Below are positions 35,080 through 44,099 of a stretch of 64,000 bases of DNA, in pieces (position 1 is the stretch's first letter; every line of letters starts with the position of its first letter). A program made the translations under genes and the position numbers. The notes below the pieces were generated by a model. That model saw nothing but the letters and a program-made list of their open reading frames with translations. It was not told the origin of the DNA and ran no database searches. The DNA is from Paramacrobiotus metropolitanus (taxonomy: Eukaryota > Tardigrada > Eutardigrada > Parachela > Macrobiotidae): the NCBI RefSeq assembly GCF_019649055.1, contig NW_026570244.1, positions 372,001-436,000 of the forward strand, read 5' to 3'.

Positions 35080-35660
35080 AACCGAGAATATTTCTAAATA
35101 TTCATAAATGTTTCTAATTTTTTTCGCTAATATTTCTTATTATATTTCCACATATTCCTAAATATATTTCTTAATATTCCAGATATTTTTCAATATATTC
35201 CTGACATTATTTCAACATATATTTTCATAGTAAAAAGTATATCTGCAAATACGTCTTAACACATTTCTGAATTTAGTTTTGATTATTCTAATATTAAACT
35301 TTGGTATTTCTGCACGCATTTCTGCACATATTTCTACAATTTCTAAATATTTCTTAATACTTCTAAATATAATATTTCTAAATATTTTGATTATTCCAAA
35401 ATATTTCTACATATTTTTTCAATAGTTCTCTTTAATCCTATGAATATTTTTTTGTTATATATTTTAACATTTTTCTAAATTTATTTTTAAAATGTAAATA
35501 TATTTCTAGATATTTCAGAAAATACTAATTGGTATTTTTCGATAGGTTCGGATATATATAATTATTTCTTGATACAATACTGAATGTTTCATAAATATAC
35601 TAATTATGTTATTACTTTTTAAATATTTCTACTTCTTTTAAAACATTTTAAAATATTTCT
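35080..35660. repeat. AT-rich degenerate AATATTTCTAAATATT repeats
   Basis: Short irregular repeats of ATATTTCTAAATATT type extending from the inner left arm into the element's interior; a matching inverse stretch is at 37530-37640. Confidence 0.6.
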
Positions 35661-35699
35661 ACTTCTTACTTGCTCTACCATTTTGTATTACATAAAACG

Positions 35700-37220
35700 A
35701 AAACTTTGAAATCCTGATTACAGTGTTGAGAATAATTGAAAATTAAAATACCGTTAACATAAAACTCGTTAATAAAACCAGGTTTTCAAAAACCGTTAAA
35801 ATACCTAAATTTCAAAGTATTAAAATCCATGGCATGTCGAATTATATCTAACCAGAACCTCTACGTTTCTATCCCTGCTGATTTTGTTCTAAACAAATTA
35901 CTTTATGTAATGCTACTGTAGAGATAAATTCGAACACCACTTTCAGAATGAATTTCTTAATGGTTACCGCAAGCTTTCGATCATAAATTCATAAATTCAT
36001 ATTCCTTTATCTGCGGATGACACGTTGTAACATAACTACACATGACACAATGTTTCGTAATGTGCCGGTTTGTTTTAAAACTCATTGAAATCTTATACAA
36101 TGTGTAGTATCTCCTACCCGAGTAGTATAAGGTCTCATACACCCCCCTTAGGACAAGCGGGCTGCGGTTTCAAATTTAAAATGTATAAGGAAACGAATGC
36201 GTTAAGCATTTACACGTAAGTGCCGAAGCTGCAGAATCAGCCTAGCAGATAGGGCTTTTAGTTGCAGATCTAAATTTTATTATGAACCATCTTGTTACAA
36301 TCGTACATGTAAATGCGCATAAGTATGTGAACCGTTTTCATACCAAACAACTGATCTAGCAATTTTTTTTCATAAACACATTACAGGCATCGAAAAAAAT
36401 TATTCTTAAGCTTGGAAAGATTTCCAAAAATTTGGTTCCGTCACTTCCGCGTGAAATCTTACCGATCAGTTGTTGCGCACAAAAAAACGCGTTCACGCTC
36501 GTGTACGGACAACCACTAAATTTGCACGGTTTTTTAAAATTATTTTAAAGCACTATGGAGGAATGATTGACATCTCATTGTATAACTTCAGTACACAGCA
36601 CCATCAAAGTTTTGTTGTCGGAGTTTTGCATACATCGTACGTTCTTCCCAGTATCGCGCGTTTCCAATTGATTTTGACTATATTGTTTTTTTAAAAGATG
36701 CAAAATTATCCAAGAATAATATGCAATTAATTATAATTTCTGTTTCAAAAATTAACTGCATACTGCTTTCAAAATAACTGCCTTCAAATTAAAAAGGAAA
36801 ATTTAGGAATCCGTTCGAAAGTCCGAATTCAAATTTTAATTGAACGGGCAAATACAACTTTTTTCAAAAATATTTTTAGTTAAAATGATTTTGATTTTGG
36901 CAGTAATTGCAAAGTTAAGAGAAACATTTTAATTTCCTTTTAAAAATCATGAATTACTTTCATATTTCGGATTTTTAAAATAAAAAATAATTAAACAGCC
37001 AGAAGATTTTTAGGATTTTCATTTACTTTTATTCGAGCGAGTTTTATCTCATTTTTTATTCATCACTTAACACAGTGAGTTAAGTTCTATTGCGAATCGC
37101 TTTTCATCATTTGTTAACTTATCCTGTGCAGATGGATGCATATGAAATATATAGGAGAATAAATTCATTGGAACCGATATATATATACCCGGTATATTAT
37201 ATACAGAACACTCTGAGAAC
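35700..37220. other. Interior of the large inverted-repeat element, no gene seen
   Basis: AT-rich with only short open frames. No transposase or other protein recognised. Confidence 0.4.
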
Positions 37221-37223
37221 AGT

Positions 37224-37486
37224 ATATCTATACGAGGATGCACGCAGTCAAACCGACAGTAAATTTTTTGAGCGAGACCAACCGACAACCGTGCACATAG
37301 TGCAAGCGACTGCCAACCATCCACGGATGGCTGTCACCTGTACCACGCATACAGTGCAAACGATACCAAGCCCTTTCACGGGTGGCTGTTATATGAAAAA
37401 TAATCCACTTGTGAGCGTGGTTGTCGGTTGGTCTCGCTGAAAAAATTTACTGTCGGTTCGACTGCACGCATACTCGTATAGAGATT
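37224..37486. mobile_element. Nested foldback MITE, ~75-bp arms
   Basis: Left TATCTATACGAGGATGCACG and right, inverted, ATCTCTATACGAGTATGCGTG. Arms continue through CGACAGTAAATTTTTT and AGCGAGACCAACCGACAACC with about nine bases in ten matching. The interior repeats GTGCAA(G/A)CGA and TGGCTGT. It sits inside the 4.4-kb element. Confidence 0.8.
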
Positions 37487-38994
37487 GAGAACGCATAGAT
37501 GTGAACTTGTAGACACGATGTGAACTAGCCTAGCGGATCTAATATTAAGAAATATCTAGAAATATTTAAAAGTTGTAGAGATACGTACAGAAATATCAGA
37601 AAACATAATTTTGGAATAATCAACAATTCATTCAGAAATGTGTTAAAACATAATTGTAGATTCGAGGGACGCGGTTCCGAGGTCCCGGAGCACCTCAGCT
37701 CGACTTAGCATAGCAAACAGTGAATATATGTTACATATGGTAGTGGCAACCTCTGGGACTTGGGTTCGGTGGTCCCCGGGGACTTTAATTCCACTCAGCA
37801 CATCACACTGTGCATATATGGTACATGTCGTGATGGCGACCTCGGGGACCCAATTCGAGGTCCCCGAGTACTTTAGTTCGACTCAGCATGTCAAAGTGTA
37901 TAGGAATCACCATGAAAATCGGTGGCAATCCAAAGGTCAAGTGGCGACCTAAAGGTCACTGGAACTTCCGTTTCGTCGAACCCTCAACATGTCTTGAATT
38001 AGAAACGCAGGCCCGCTTCGTTCGCCCGCTCAATGAGAAAACCTCGGTGGCGACCTCTATGAAAATATATGTTGAAATAATGTCAGGAATATATTGAAAA
38101 ATATCTGGAATATTAAGAAATATATTTAGGAATATGTGGAAATATAATAAGAAATATTAGCGAAAAAAATTAGAAACATTTATGAATATTTAGAAATATT
38201 CTCGGTTTCTACTTCCTCCAGCAGTGGTTGATAAATCACATCAACTAGTATGCATACTTCTATAAAATATATATCGTGGTGGCGACTTGGGGGACGCGGG
38301 TCCGAGAACTCCCAGCACTTCAGTTAGACTCAGCATAGCAACCTGTGTATAGGTAGTACATATCGTAGTGGCGACCTCAGGGACCCGGGTTCGATGGTCC
38401 CCGAGTACCTTAATTCCATTCAGCACATCACACTGTGTATATATGGTACATGTCGTGATGGCGACCTCGGGGGCCCAGTGCGAGGTCCCCGAGTACTTCA
38501 GTTCAGAGTACTGAATGTCAAAGTGTACAGGAATCACCATGAAAATCGGTGGCAATCCAAAGGTCACGTGGCGACCTAAAGGTCACTGGAACTTCCGTTT
38601 CGTCGAACCCTCAACATGTCTTGAATTAGAAACGCAGGCCCGCTTCGTTCGCCCACCTCAATGAGAAAACCTCGGTGGCGACCTCGGTGACCTGGGTTCG
38701 AGGTCCCTAAGTACTTCATTTGAACTTCGAAAAATTCTCCTCTTTTGACCATATCAAAATTCCTCCCTCCCTCGCTTCAGAAATTCCTCCCTCTTTTTGA
38801 CCACGCAGAAATTCCTCCCTCTCAGAATTCCTCCCTCTTTTTGACCCTGGCCGCCGGCGGCCGGCTCAGCAATGTGTGCCTACGATACACCGGCCGGCAT
38901 TCCACGCCGGGATACGCTCAAGCATATTTTGCCGGCTTTTCATACTCTTGCTTGTACTGCCCATGTTGCCGCTGGCATTAATCGACCGAAGCGT

Positions 38995-39190
38995 CGCGAA
39001 GGTCTTCTATGTTCAAGGATATTGAAAAATGTGGTGTCTGTGCGTCGGTCACCGCCACCAAATGCACAGCGGTGTGTGTTACTCGATGCACACATGCAAC
39101 CTGGCCGTATATATTCACGCCACATGCAACTCAGTGTGTCTGTGCGTCGGTTACCGAAACAAAATTGCAAATATGCACGACAATTTTTGT
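38995..39190. repeat. Short direct duplication with TGTGCGTCGGT
   Basis: TGTCTGTGCGTCGGT(C/T)ACCG occurs at about 39038 and 39138 with ACATGCAAC between. Too short to type. Confidence 0.4.
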
Positions 39191-39246
39191 TTCCGAATTA
39201 TAGTTAGAACTTCTGGATTTAAAAATGATTATACTGCAGTTTTAAA

Positions 39247-39828
39247 ATGTCACAGATAATCAGAAATGTCAGCTTTCCATGTCACCAATGTGATCAAAAG
39301 GTTGTCGTTCTTGATGACGTTGTTTTTTATTACCATTATCCGAAAAGTTTGTCTATAATGAGAGTAAAAATATCGTTTACTGGGGGTCGTATCGTTTCGT
39401 TTATCAGGGGGTTGCAAACACACTCCAATTTCATTATACGGCTACCTGACACTTTTGGCAGCACACTTCGTCTGGTAACAATCACACTTCGAATAGTTTG
39501 GTCACCAGCGTACGAATTTACCATTTTAATCAAAACTCCCGCAATTTCCGCAGTAAAAATGATCTCTGGTGGTTTCGCGTTTCGCGCGGGAAGTGGACTT
39601 TCACTTTACTTTTTAACTCCTAATTCGTACCATGCGTCGCTACTTTTGCCTTTCTTTTTAAAAAGAAAGCACAGAACACTGCTTCTGCTTGAACACAGAA
39701 GCCGCACACTGCGGAATAAAGTGCAATACTTATTATTTGGCATTTTACGAGTGCCTCATTTTGTTGATATCCTACGAAAATTCAGCTGGTTTGAAGAACA
39801 CGCGACACAACGGTACACCGAACTGTAA
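39247..39828 (+). CDS. Open reading frame of 193 codons, doubtful
   Basis: Open from ATG 39247 to TAA at 39826-39828. The product is rich in Leu, Ile, Phe and Arg, with an N-terminal PCHQCDQKVV and no other motif. Codon composition looks like non-coding DNA, no splice or promoter evidence was seen, and I recognise no family. It may be chance. Confidence 0.2.
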   Translation: MSQIIRNVSFPCHQCDQKVVVLDDVVFYYHYPKSLSIMRVKISFTGGRIVSFIRGLQTHSNFIIRLPDTFGSTLRLVTITLRIVWSPAYEFTILIKTPAISAVKMISGGFAFRAGSGLSLYFLTPNSYHASLLLPFFLKRKHRTLLLLEHRSRTLRNKVQYLLFGILRVPHFVDILRKFSWFEEHATQRYTEL

Positions 39829-40062
39829 AATTCTAGACCTGGTTCCAGGGCAAGTTGCCGAATTGGCGTTATCAGAATTACTGAACACAGTATTTGCGTT
39901 ATTAAAATTACTGAAAACAGAATTTGCTTTTGTAAGATAAAGATGCCGCCGGCGTACAGCATGCTGGCAGTATAAATATGTGATGAATAAACTTTGAACA
40001 CGTTGGAATTCACAATGATACGATGATTTGTTACAAGGAGAAATACTGTATTTAGGGGTAGA

Positions 40063-40707
40063 CTACTTTGGACAGGTGGCGTTTGTGGTAATATTACATA
40101 AGAAAGCCGCGAACTCCTTACAACATGATCCGGCACATGAACAAGGGTCTTCACGGGCCACTTGGCAGCAGAATCCGTGGAGCTCCTGGCACCGATCACT
40201 CCAACAGCAGCCTAAAACAGGCCCTTTATTTAGCAGATTTGACAATGTTCATGAAAATTTAGCCAATAATCTTCAACCGTTCTAACAATTCATTTTCATT
40301 TGCGGCAGCTAGTTTTTACTCCACTGGCGCTTTCCAAAACTACCAACCAGATGTACAGACAGTTTATGCTGTTTAGCCTACTTCCCACATTAAGTTCACC
40401 TGTACGTCGACTTTTTCACCTTTGCGCGAAAAAATGGTTGAAACTTAAAATTCACATTGACCGCTCACACATACCTGCGCTTTCGTTGTGGCTACTGGGA
40501 TGCGCATCTCCAGGACAGCTCCAAGGGTACTTTGGTGTTGTTGTATTGAAGGATGCAACGGTAGTTGCAGGACCATAATTGGTGGGAGACGGACATAACA
40601 CGATGGCAGACACTAAAAACGCACTAAAAAGTTGTATTCGGTGGATGTTTACTGAACTCACCTGATGCCAAGAAAACACAGCATAATAAAGCTGGAAACG
40701 AGGGCAT
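40063..40707 (-). CDS. Small secreted cysteine-rich protein, three exons
   Basis: Start ATG 40707 (context TTCACCATGC). Exon 1 (40707-40662) encodes MPSFPALLCCVFLAS, a plausible signal peptide, and ends CATCAG|GTGAGT in phase 1. Exon 2 (40612-40475) follows TTTTTAG and ends GCGCAG|GTATGT in phase 1. Exon 3 (40211-40063) follows CCTGTTTTAG and ends in TAG. All phases agree, giving 110 residues. Exon 2 is Pro/Thr/Ser/Asn-rich with NTT and NES sites; exon 3 has clustered cysteines (GCCWSDRC, GFCCQV, DPCSCAGSCCKEF, FLCNITT) typical of disulfide-bonded extracellular proteins. About 13 cysteines remain after the signal peptide. I do not recognise the family and claim no activity. Confidence 0.65.
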
Positions 40708-40719
40708 GGTGAAAAGCTC

Positions 40720-41690
40720 GTCCACTGTGGCAGTTCCGCCTTAGCACGCAGGGCCTTGTTGTTTTCCTGGCTCGCAGTTGACGGTTATTACTAAAGAACA
40801 CAATTCTGCTTCGTTAAGTAGCTGGCGTACAGCGTGTGCTTTCCGCACTGATTTGCGCTTCGTTGTTCGTAACGGTAAAACGCTCTCGTAAAAGAGGTAG
40901 CGTTCAAGGTAAACAGTGTTAACGTTGATGGCATTCGTTTGGTTTTGCGGCTGTCGACCATCCTGTAGTTTCACTAGGTTGTGTACGTACTACCGGTGTT
41001 CGGTAGTATATCTGCAGCGCAGCAGCGGAAAAACGAACAAGTTAGCAGCCAGTAATTATCATCGAACAATCGAAGCAATCTTGCCTAAGGTCGTTTGTGC
41101 GCTGCTTTGGTGGCACAAGTCACAAATGAGTGTAGTGGACAGCGTCATAAAAATAACATCAACAAATCAAATGAAAAATTGATGTCACAAATAGTACAAG
41201 TACGAGTATGGTTGTTATTTAAACAAGAGTTTCTGTTAATTATTGCTGTTTTCCTGCTTAACTCAAAGGTGTTGGATACAAGTGCTGTATTAGCGCGAAA
41301 TTAAGCATCCTGTTGGTTAATAATTAAATATAATTTACCTACTTCGAATGTGATTTACCTAATGCACGCAGAAAAACGTAAAAATACCTACTTCGAAAGC
41401 TAGATTAAAAGTATGAACAATTTCGTTAACCATAAATTCTGTAAAAAAAGGCTTTCACGAATCGACCAGGAACCGGCTGAGGAACAACCGCAGAAAGAAT
41501 AAATTTAATAAAACAACCTTAAGAATTTACAAGCTTCGCCAGATGCCAATATATTTGCTGTCCAAGTACAACCTGGCGGATACCAAGATCAGATCGGCCG
41601 AACGAAAACGATCATTACGAGCGTTGGTGCGGGAGAGTTTCTATAGGTTTATCCAACTGTTGCTTTGCTCGATGGTGCACACTGCCCAGT
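40720..41690. other. No gene recognised
   Basis: Upstream flank of the secreted-protein gene (40708-40800 would hold its promoter; I see no clear TATA box). The rest shows nothing I can support. Confidence 0.35.
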
Positions 41691-41699
41691 GTGCCGCAG

Positions 41700-41875
41700 A
41701 ACGCGATTTTCGGCACGGTGACCTCTCGGTGTGGACATTTCGTCGCAGGACATTGAATCGCACAAATTTCCCCACAAGATCATCTCGCTGCGCGGCATTT
41801 CGTCGAAGGACATTTGTTCGGCAGCACGTCACGCCGCGAGACATATCGGCGCGAGGCTGTTTCGATGACAAAGCA
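41700..41875. repeat. ACATTTCGTCG-type interspersed motifs
   Basis: Several variants of GGACATTTCGTCG(C/A)AGGACATT recur within 150 bp. They resemble the GTCGACGAA motifs at 2877-2940. Possibly subterminal repeats of a DNA transposon; no ends found. Confidence 0.4.
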
Positions 41876-41922
41876 TAGTAAGTTTATCAGGCAAGTAAAT
41901 TGTTAGGCTTATATTGCAACAC

Positions 41923-42487
41923 TCAACCATTTCCGTGGCTTTCGACTGGCACATCCAGCTTAAACTCAGCGCTCTCAAACCCCAGATTTTTTTGCAAGAT
42001 TAATGATCCTGGCGGAAAAACAACGGACACACGGTCGTTTCCAATGTGGAGTCGAACGCGATGATTCGTTGGGGTTGGAAATTTAACGGTAAAGGCTCGA
42101 TCGTGCGATAAGGCGCTTTTATCGGCATGAACCGTGTCATCCACCATGTAGGCTCCGACTTTGGCACCAGGGAGGTGATGGTTTGCAGTAACAGTTGTGC
42201 GTTTTTGAATTTACCCGGCGGAATGGTATTCATCTTGATGAATGACGTAATCAACAGATTCTATAAACCCTGTGTCGTCCTTCTTTAATCGAAACTCTTT
42301 CATAATATTCAGTTGTATTTTGTGTTCCACGGGCAGGGTATGAAACGAGCTCAAGTACTGCAACTCCACATTTCCCATTTTCCTTTGAGAGTTGATGGGG
42401 GTGCTTCAGCTTGGTCGTCCAGTTAGAGGCTGTGTTGGTTGCCTCTGTTGCCAGGTTACTGGCCAACGTCACATAGAATGGAGCCAC
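41923..42487 (-). pseudogene. Fragment resembling a Maverick/Polinton-associated gene, frameshifted
   Basis: From ATG 42487 on the minus strand, the product begins with an FYVTLASN motif followed by a TTKLKHPHQL segment and a VLELVSYP segment. This recalls an uncharacterised protein (FYVTLPSN at the N-terminus, then a TKL-PI segment and WEV-L-EI-YP) that I remember from giant Maverick/Polinton-like (adintovirus-like) insertions in invertebrate genomes. Later parts (IPPGKF near 42225, a VRLHIGNDRVSVVF segment near 42050) fit the same kind of protein but lie in other frames, so there is a break near 42250-42290. No polymerase, integrase or capsid gene was recognised nearby, so it is an isolated relic. 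Assignment rests on memory of the motif. Confidence 0.45.
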
Positions 42488-42493
42488 AACGCA

Positions 42494-42811
42494 CAGTTGT
42501 TTTTAGTAGTGCAGAGTAGGTAATAACCGGCAGTTGGCAGATATGTTTTCGATTGTTTAATCGAAAACATATCAATGCAGCAACAGGGCGTTGGGTCGTT
42601 GTAAAATGCGATGAGTCTATTTGCACACCACTTTCAGCAGTTATGTATCTTATTAATAACTCTGTTCTCTAAGTCGTAAAGCGTGTTTGTATTTTATTAA
42701 ATTCCCGGTACAATAACAAATGTCTTGAAAGTTTACTTAAATCTTTAAATCATCAAAAAATGGCCTGACAACGAGTTGCACAGCAGCGTCTACAAACAGT
42801 TGGCGACGACA
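42494..42811. repeat. Dispersed repeat S (copy 2)
   Basis: Same blocks as 30980-31245, plus ~70 bp absent there (42548-42616). That region opens with a perfect hairpin, ATGTTTTCGATT...AATCGAAAACAT (42542-42571). Confidence 0.75.
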
Positions 42812-42911
42812 CCCCACTCCACTTTACTGCGGTCCCGGGCCGGCGGAGACACAACGGCAGTGTCGGGCCGCTGCCCTTCCACTGGGAGAACGGCGAATAA
42901 GCAGGGCGCTA

Positions 42912-43072
42912 ACCACTGGAAACCGAGAAACGGCCGAAAAATGCACCGATGGGGGAATCGAACCCCGGCAACGGCGTTAAATCACGTAGGCAGTACTGTA
43001 CCACTGCACCACGACGCAATACGTTGAATCCATCGAAAGACTTTGTCGCTGTACGTCAGCCGCTTCTCTACC
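42912..43072 (-). repeat. tRNA-derived SINE, copy 3 (best preserved)
   Basis: Minus strand: GTGGTGCAGTGGTAC (A box), then GGGGTTCGATTCCCCC (B box, intact consensus GGTTCGATTCC), flanked by CAATACGTTGAA and GGAAACCGAG as in copies 1 and 2. A five-base insertion lies between the A box and CTGCCTACG. Confidence 0.8.
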
Positions 43073-43114
43073 ACGCCATTAATCTAACTGCGTGTTCATG
43101 ACATTACCACAGTC

Positions 43115-43440
43115 CGATTAAATGGGCCCGCGCTCAAGCTCTGACTCTGACCGCTCAAACTCTGACTCTGACTATCAAAGTCTGTCCAAACTCTGACTCT
43201 GACTCTGACTGAATAACCCAAGAATAACTTAAGAAACCTAAGAAAACTAAGAAACCAAAGAAACCAAAGAAACCTAAGAAACCTAAGAAACCTAAGAAAC
43301 CTAAGAAACCTAAGAAACCTAAGAAACCTAAGAAACCTAAAAAACCATAGAAGCCTAAGAAACCAATTAAGAAACCTAAGAAACCTTCAGAGTCAGAGTC
43401 AGACTTTGAGTAGTCAAAGTCAGAGTTGGAGTCTGGGCCG
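43115..43440. repeat. 9-bp minisatellite between inverted CTGACT-type arms
   Basis: The centre (43226-43380) is (GAAACCTAA)n. On the left is (CTCTGACT)n-type sequence and on the right its inverse (AGTCAGAG). Outer boundaries GGGCCC/GATTAA also mirror each other. The minus strand is open across it (Gly-Phe-Leu repeats), which I attribute to the 9-bp period. Confidence 0.85.
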
Positions 43441-43559
43441 ATTAAGGCCCGTGGCCAAATGATGGAATGTCTAATGAGCTTTCGCTCTAACTGCTTCTTC
43501 AAACCGTCAAACGTGTTCCAGTGATGGCTTGAAACGAAGTTTCCCGAAATCTATAGTGC

Positions 43560-43945
43560 ATACTAGTTAAATTATTTATGCAATATACGTTATTTTTATA
43601 TTACTTGTATTTTTAACATTTATTTTGTTTTTATTACATGTACAGAGTACAGTAATTCTATGTAATCTTAGCAATCACTAGAAGTATCAAATCTTGCGGA
43701 ACTGAGCGACATGGCCGACAAACGTCGGTTTTCTGAAATATACTTATTTTTTTTCAAAGAACTCATCAATCGAATTAATGTTGCTTATGACAGTAATTTG
43801 TCGCAGGATTAAATTTATGGTTGCGATAATTGCACAGATAAGTGTAGCGGCACCTTCTAAGTGCTGCCATCGCGTTCAGTAAGTACGTAACATCTGTACT
43901 TCGTACTGTGACGCAAAGAAATTAATCATCAGCTTTGGTTTTCCT
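43560..43945. repeat. Dispersed repeat R (copy 2), without the MITE
   Basis: Homologous to 27655-28017 plus 28475-28520. It continues uninterrupted where the other copy holds the MITE. Confidence 0.65.
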
Positions 43946-43976
43946 GAATAAGCCAAAAAAGTCTGAAAAATACTTT

Positions 43977-44040
43977 ATATCTTCCGGGCGGTGAGCCGGG
44001 ATTCGTTTGGCTATTTAAAAAGCTAACAAAGAATTATGTA
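43977..44040. repeat. Left member of a ~60-bp direct repeat flanking the RLE element
   Basis: TTTATATCTTCCGGGCGGTGAGC... recurs, diverged, at 47387-47455 (TTATATTTGGTGGGCAGTGAGC...), sharing GGGATTCG and TTGGCT(A/T)TTTAAA. The two bracket the retrotransposon at 44379-47187. Confidence 0.6.
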
Positions 44041-44099
44041 CCGGAATACGTATTTCAGCAGAAAATAATTATGCAGATAACAAAAAAAAAAGAAGATAG

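Larger units (their letters stand above)
34486..38852. mobile_element. 4.4-kb element with ~750-bp terminal inverted repeats
   Basis: Left arm 34486-35230 and right arm 38057-38852 are inverse copies. Both start GGCCAGGGTCAAAAAGAGGG, then have GAGGGAGGAATTT repeats (more copies at the right end) and GAGGTCGCCA-type subrepeats. An extra partial copy of the arm, same orientation as the right arm, lies at 37530-38056. The interior is AT-rich and holds no transposase, so if mobile it depends on another element. No target duplication was resolved. Confidence 0.85.

Noticed and set aside
39247-39828. 193-codon gene
   Set aside because: Kept only as a low-confidence feature: composition is non-coding-like and no family or splice signal supports it.
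41543-41878. 111-codon plus-strand frame
   Set aside because: Overlaps the ACATTTCGTCG motif repeats; the reading follows the repeats and has no other support.
31246-43072. tRNA genes at the three A/B-box sites
   Set aside because: No acceptor stem can form and the shared tail continues beyond the tRNA-like part; SINE fits better.
43155-43502. 115-codon minus-strand frame with Gly-Phe-Leu repeats
   Set aside because: Arises from the 9-bp minisatellite; no start context, splice sites or unique sequence.
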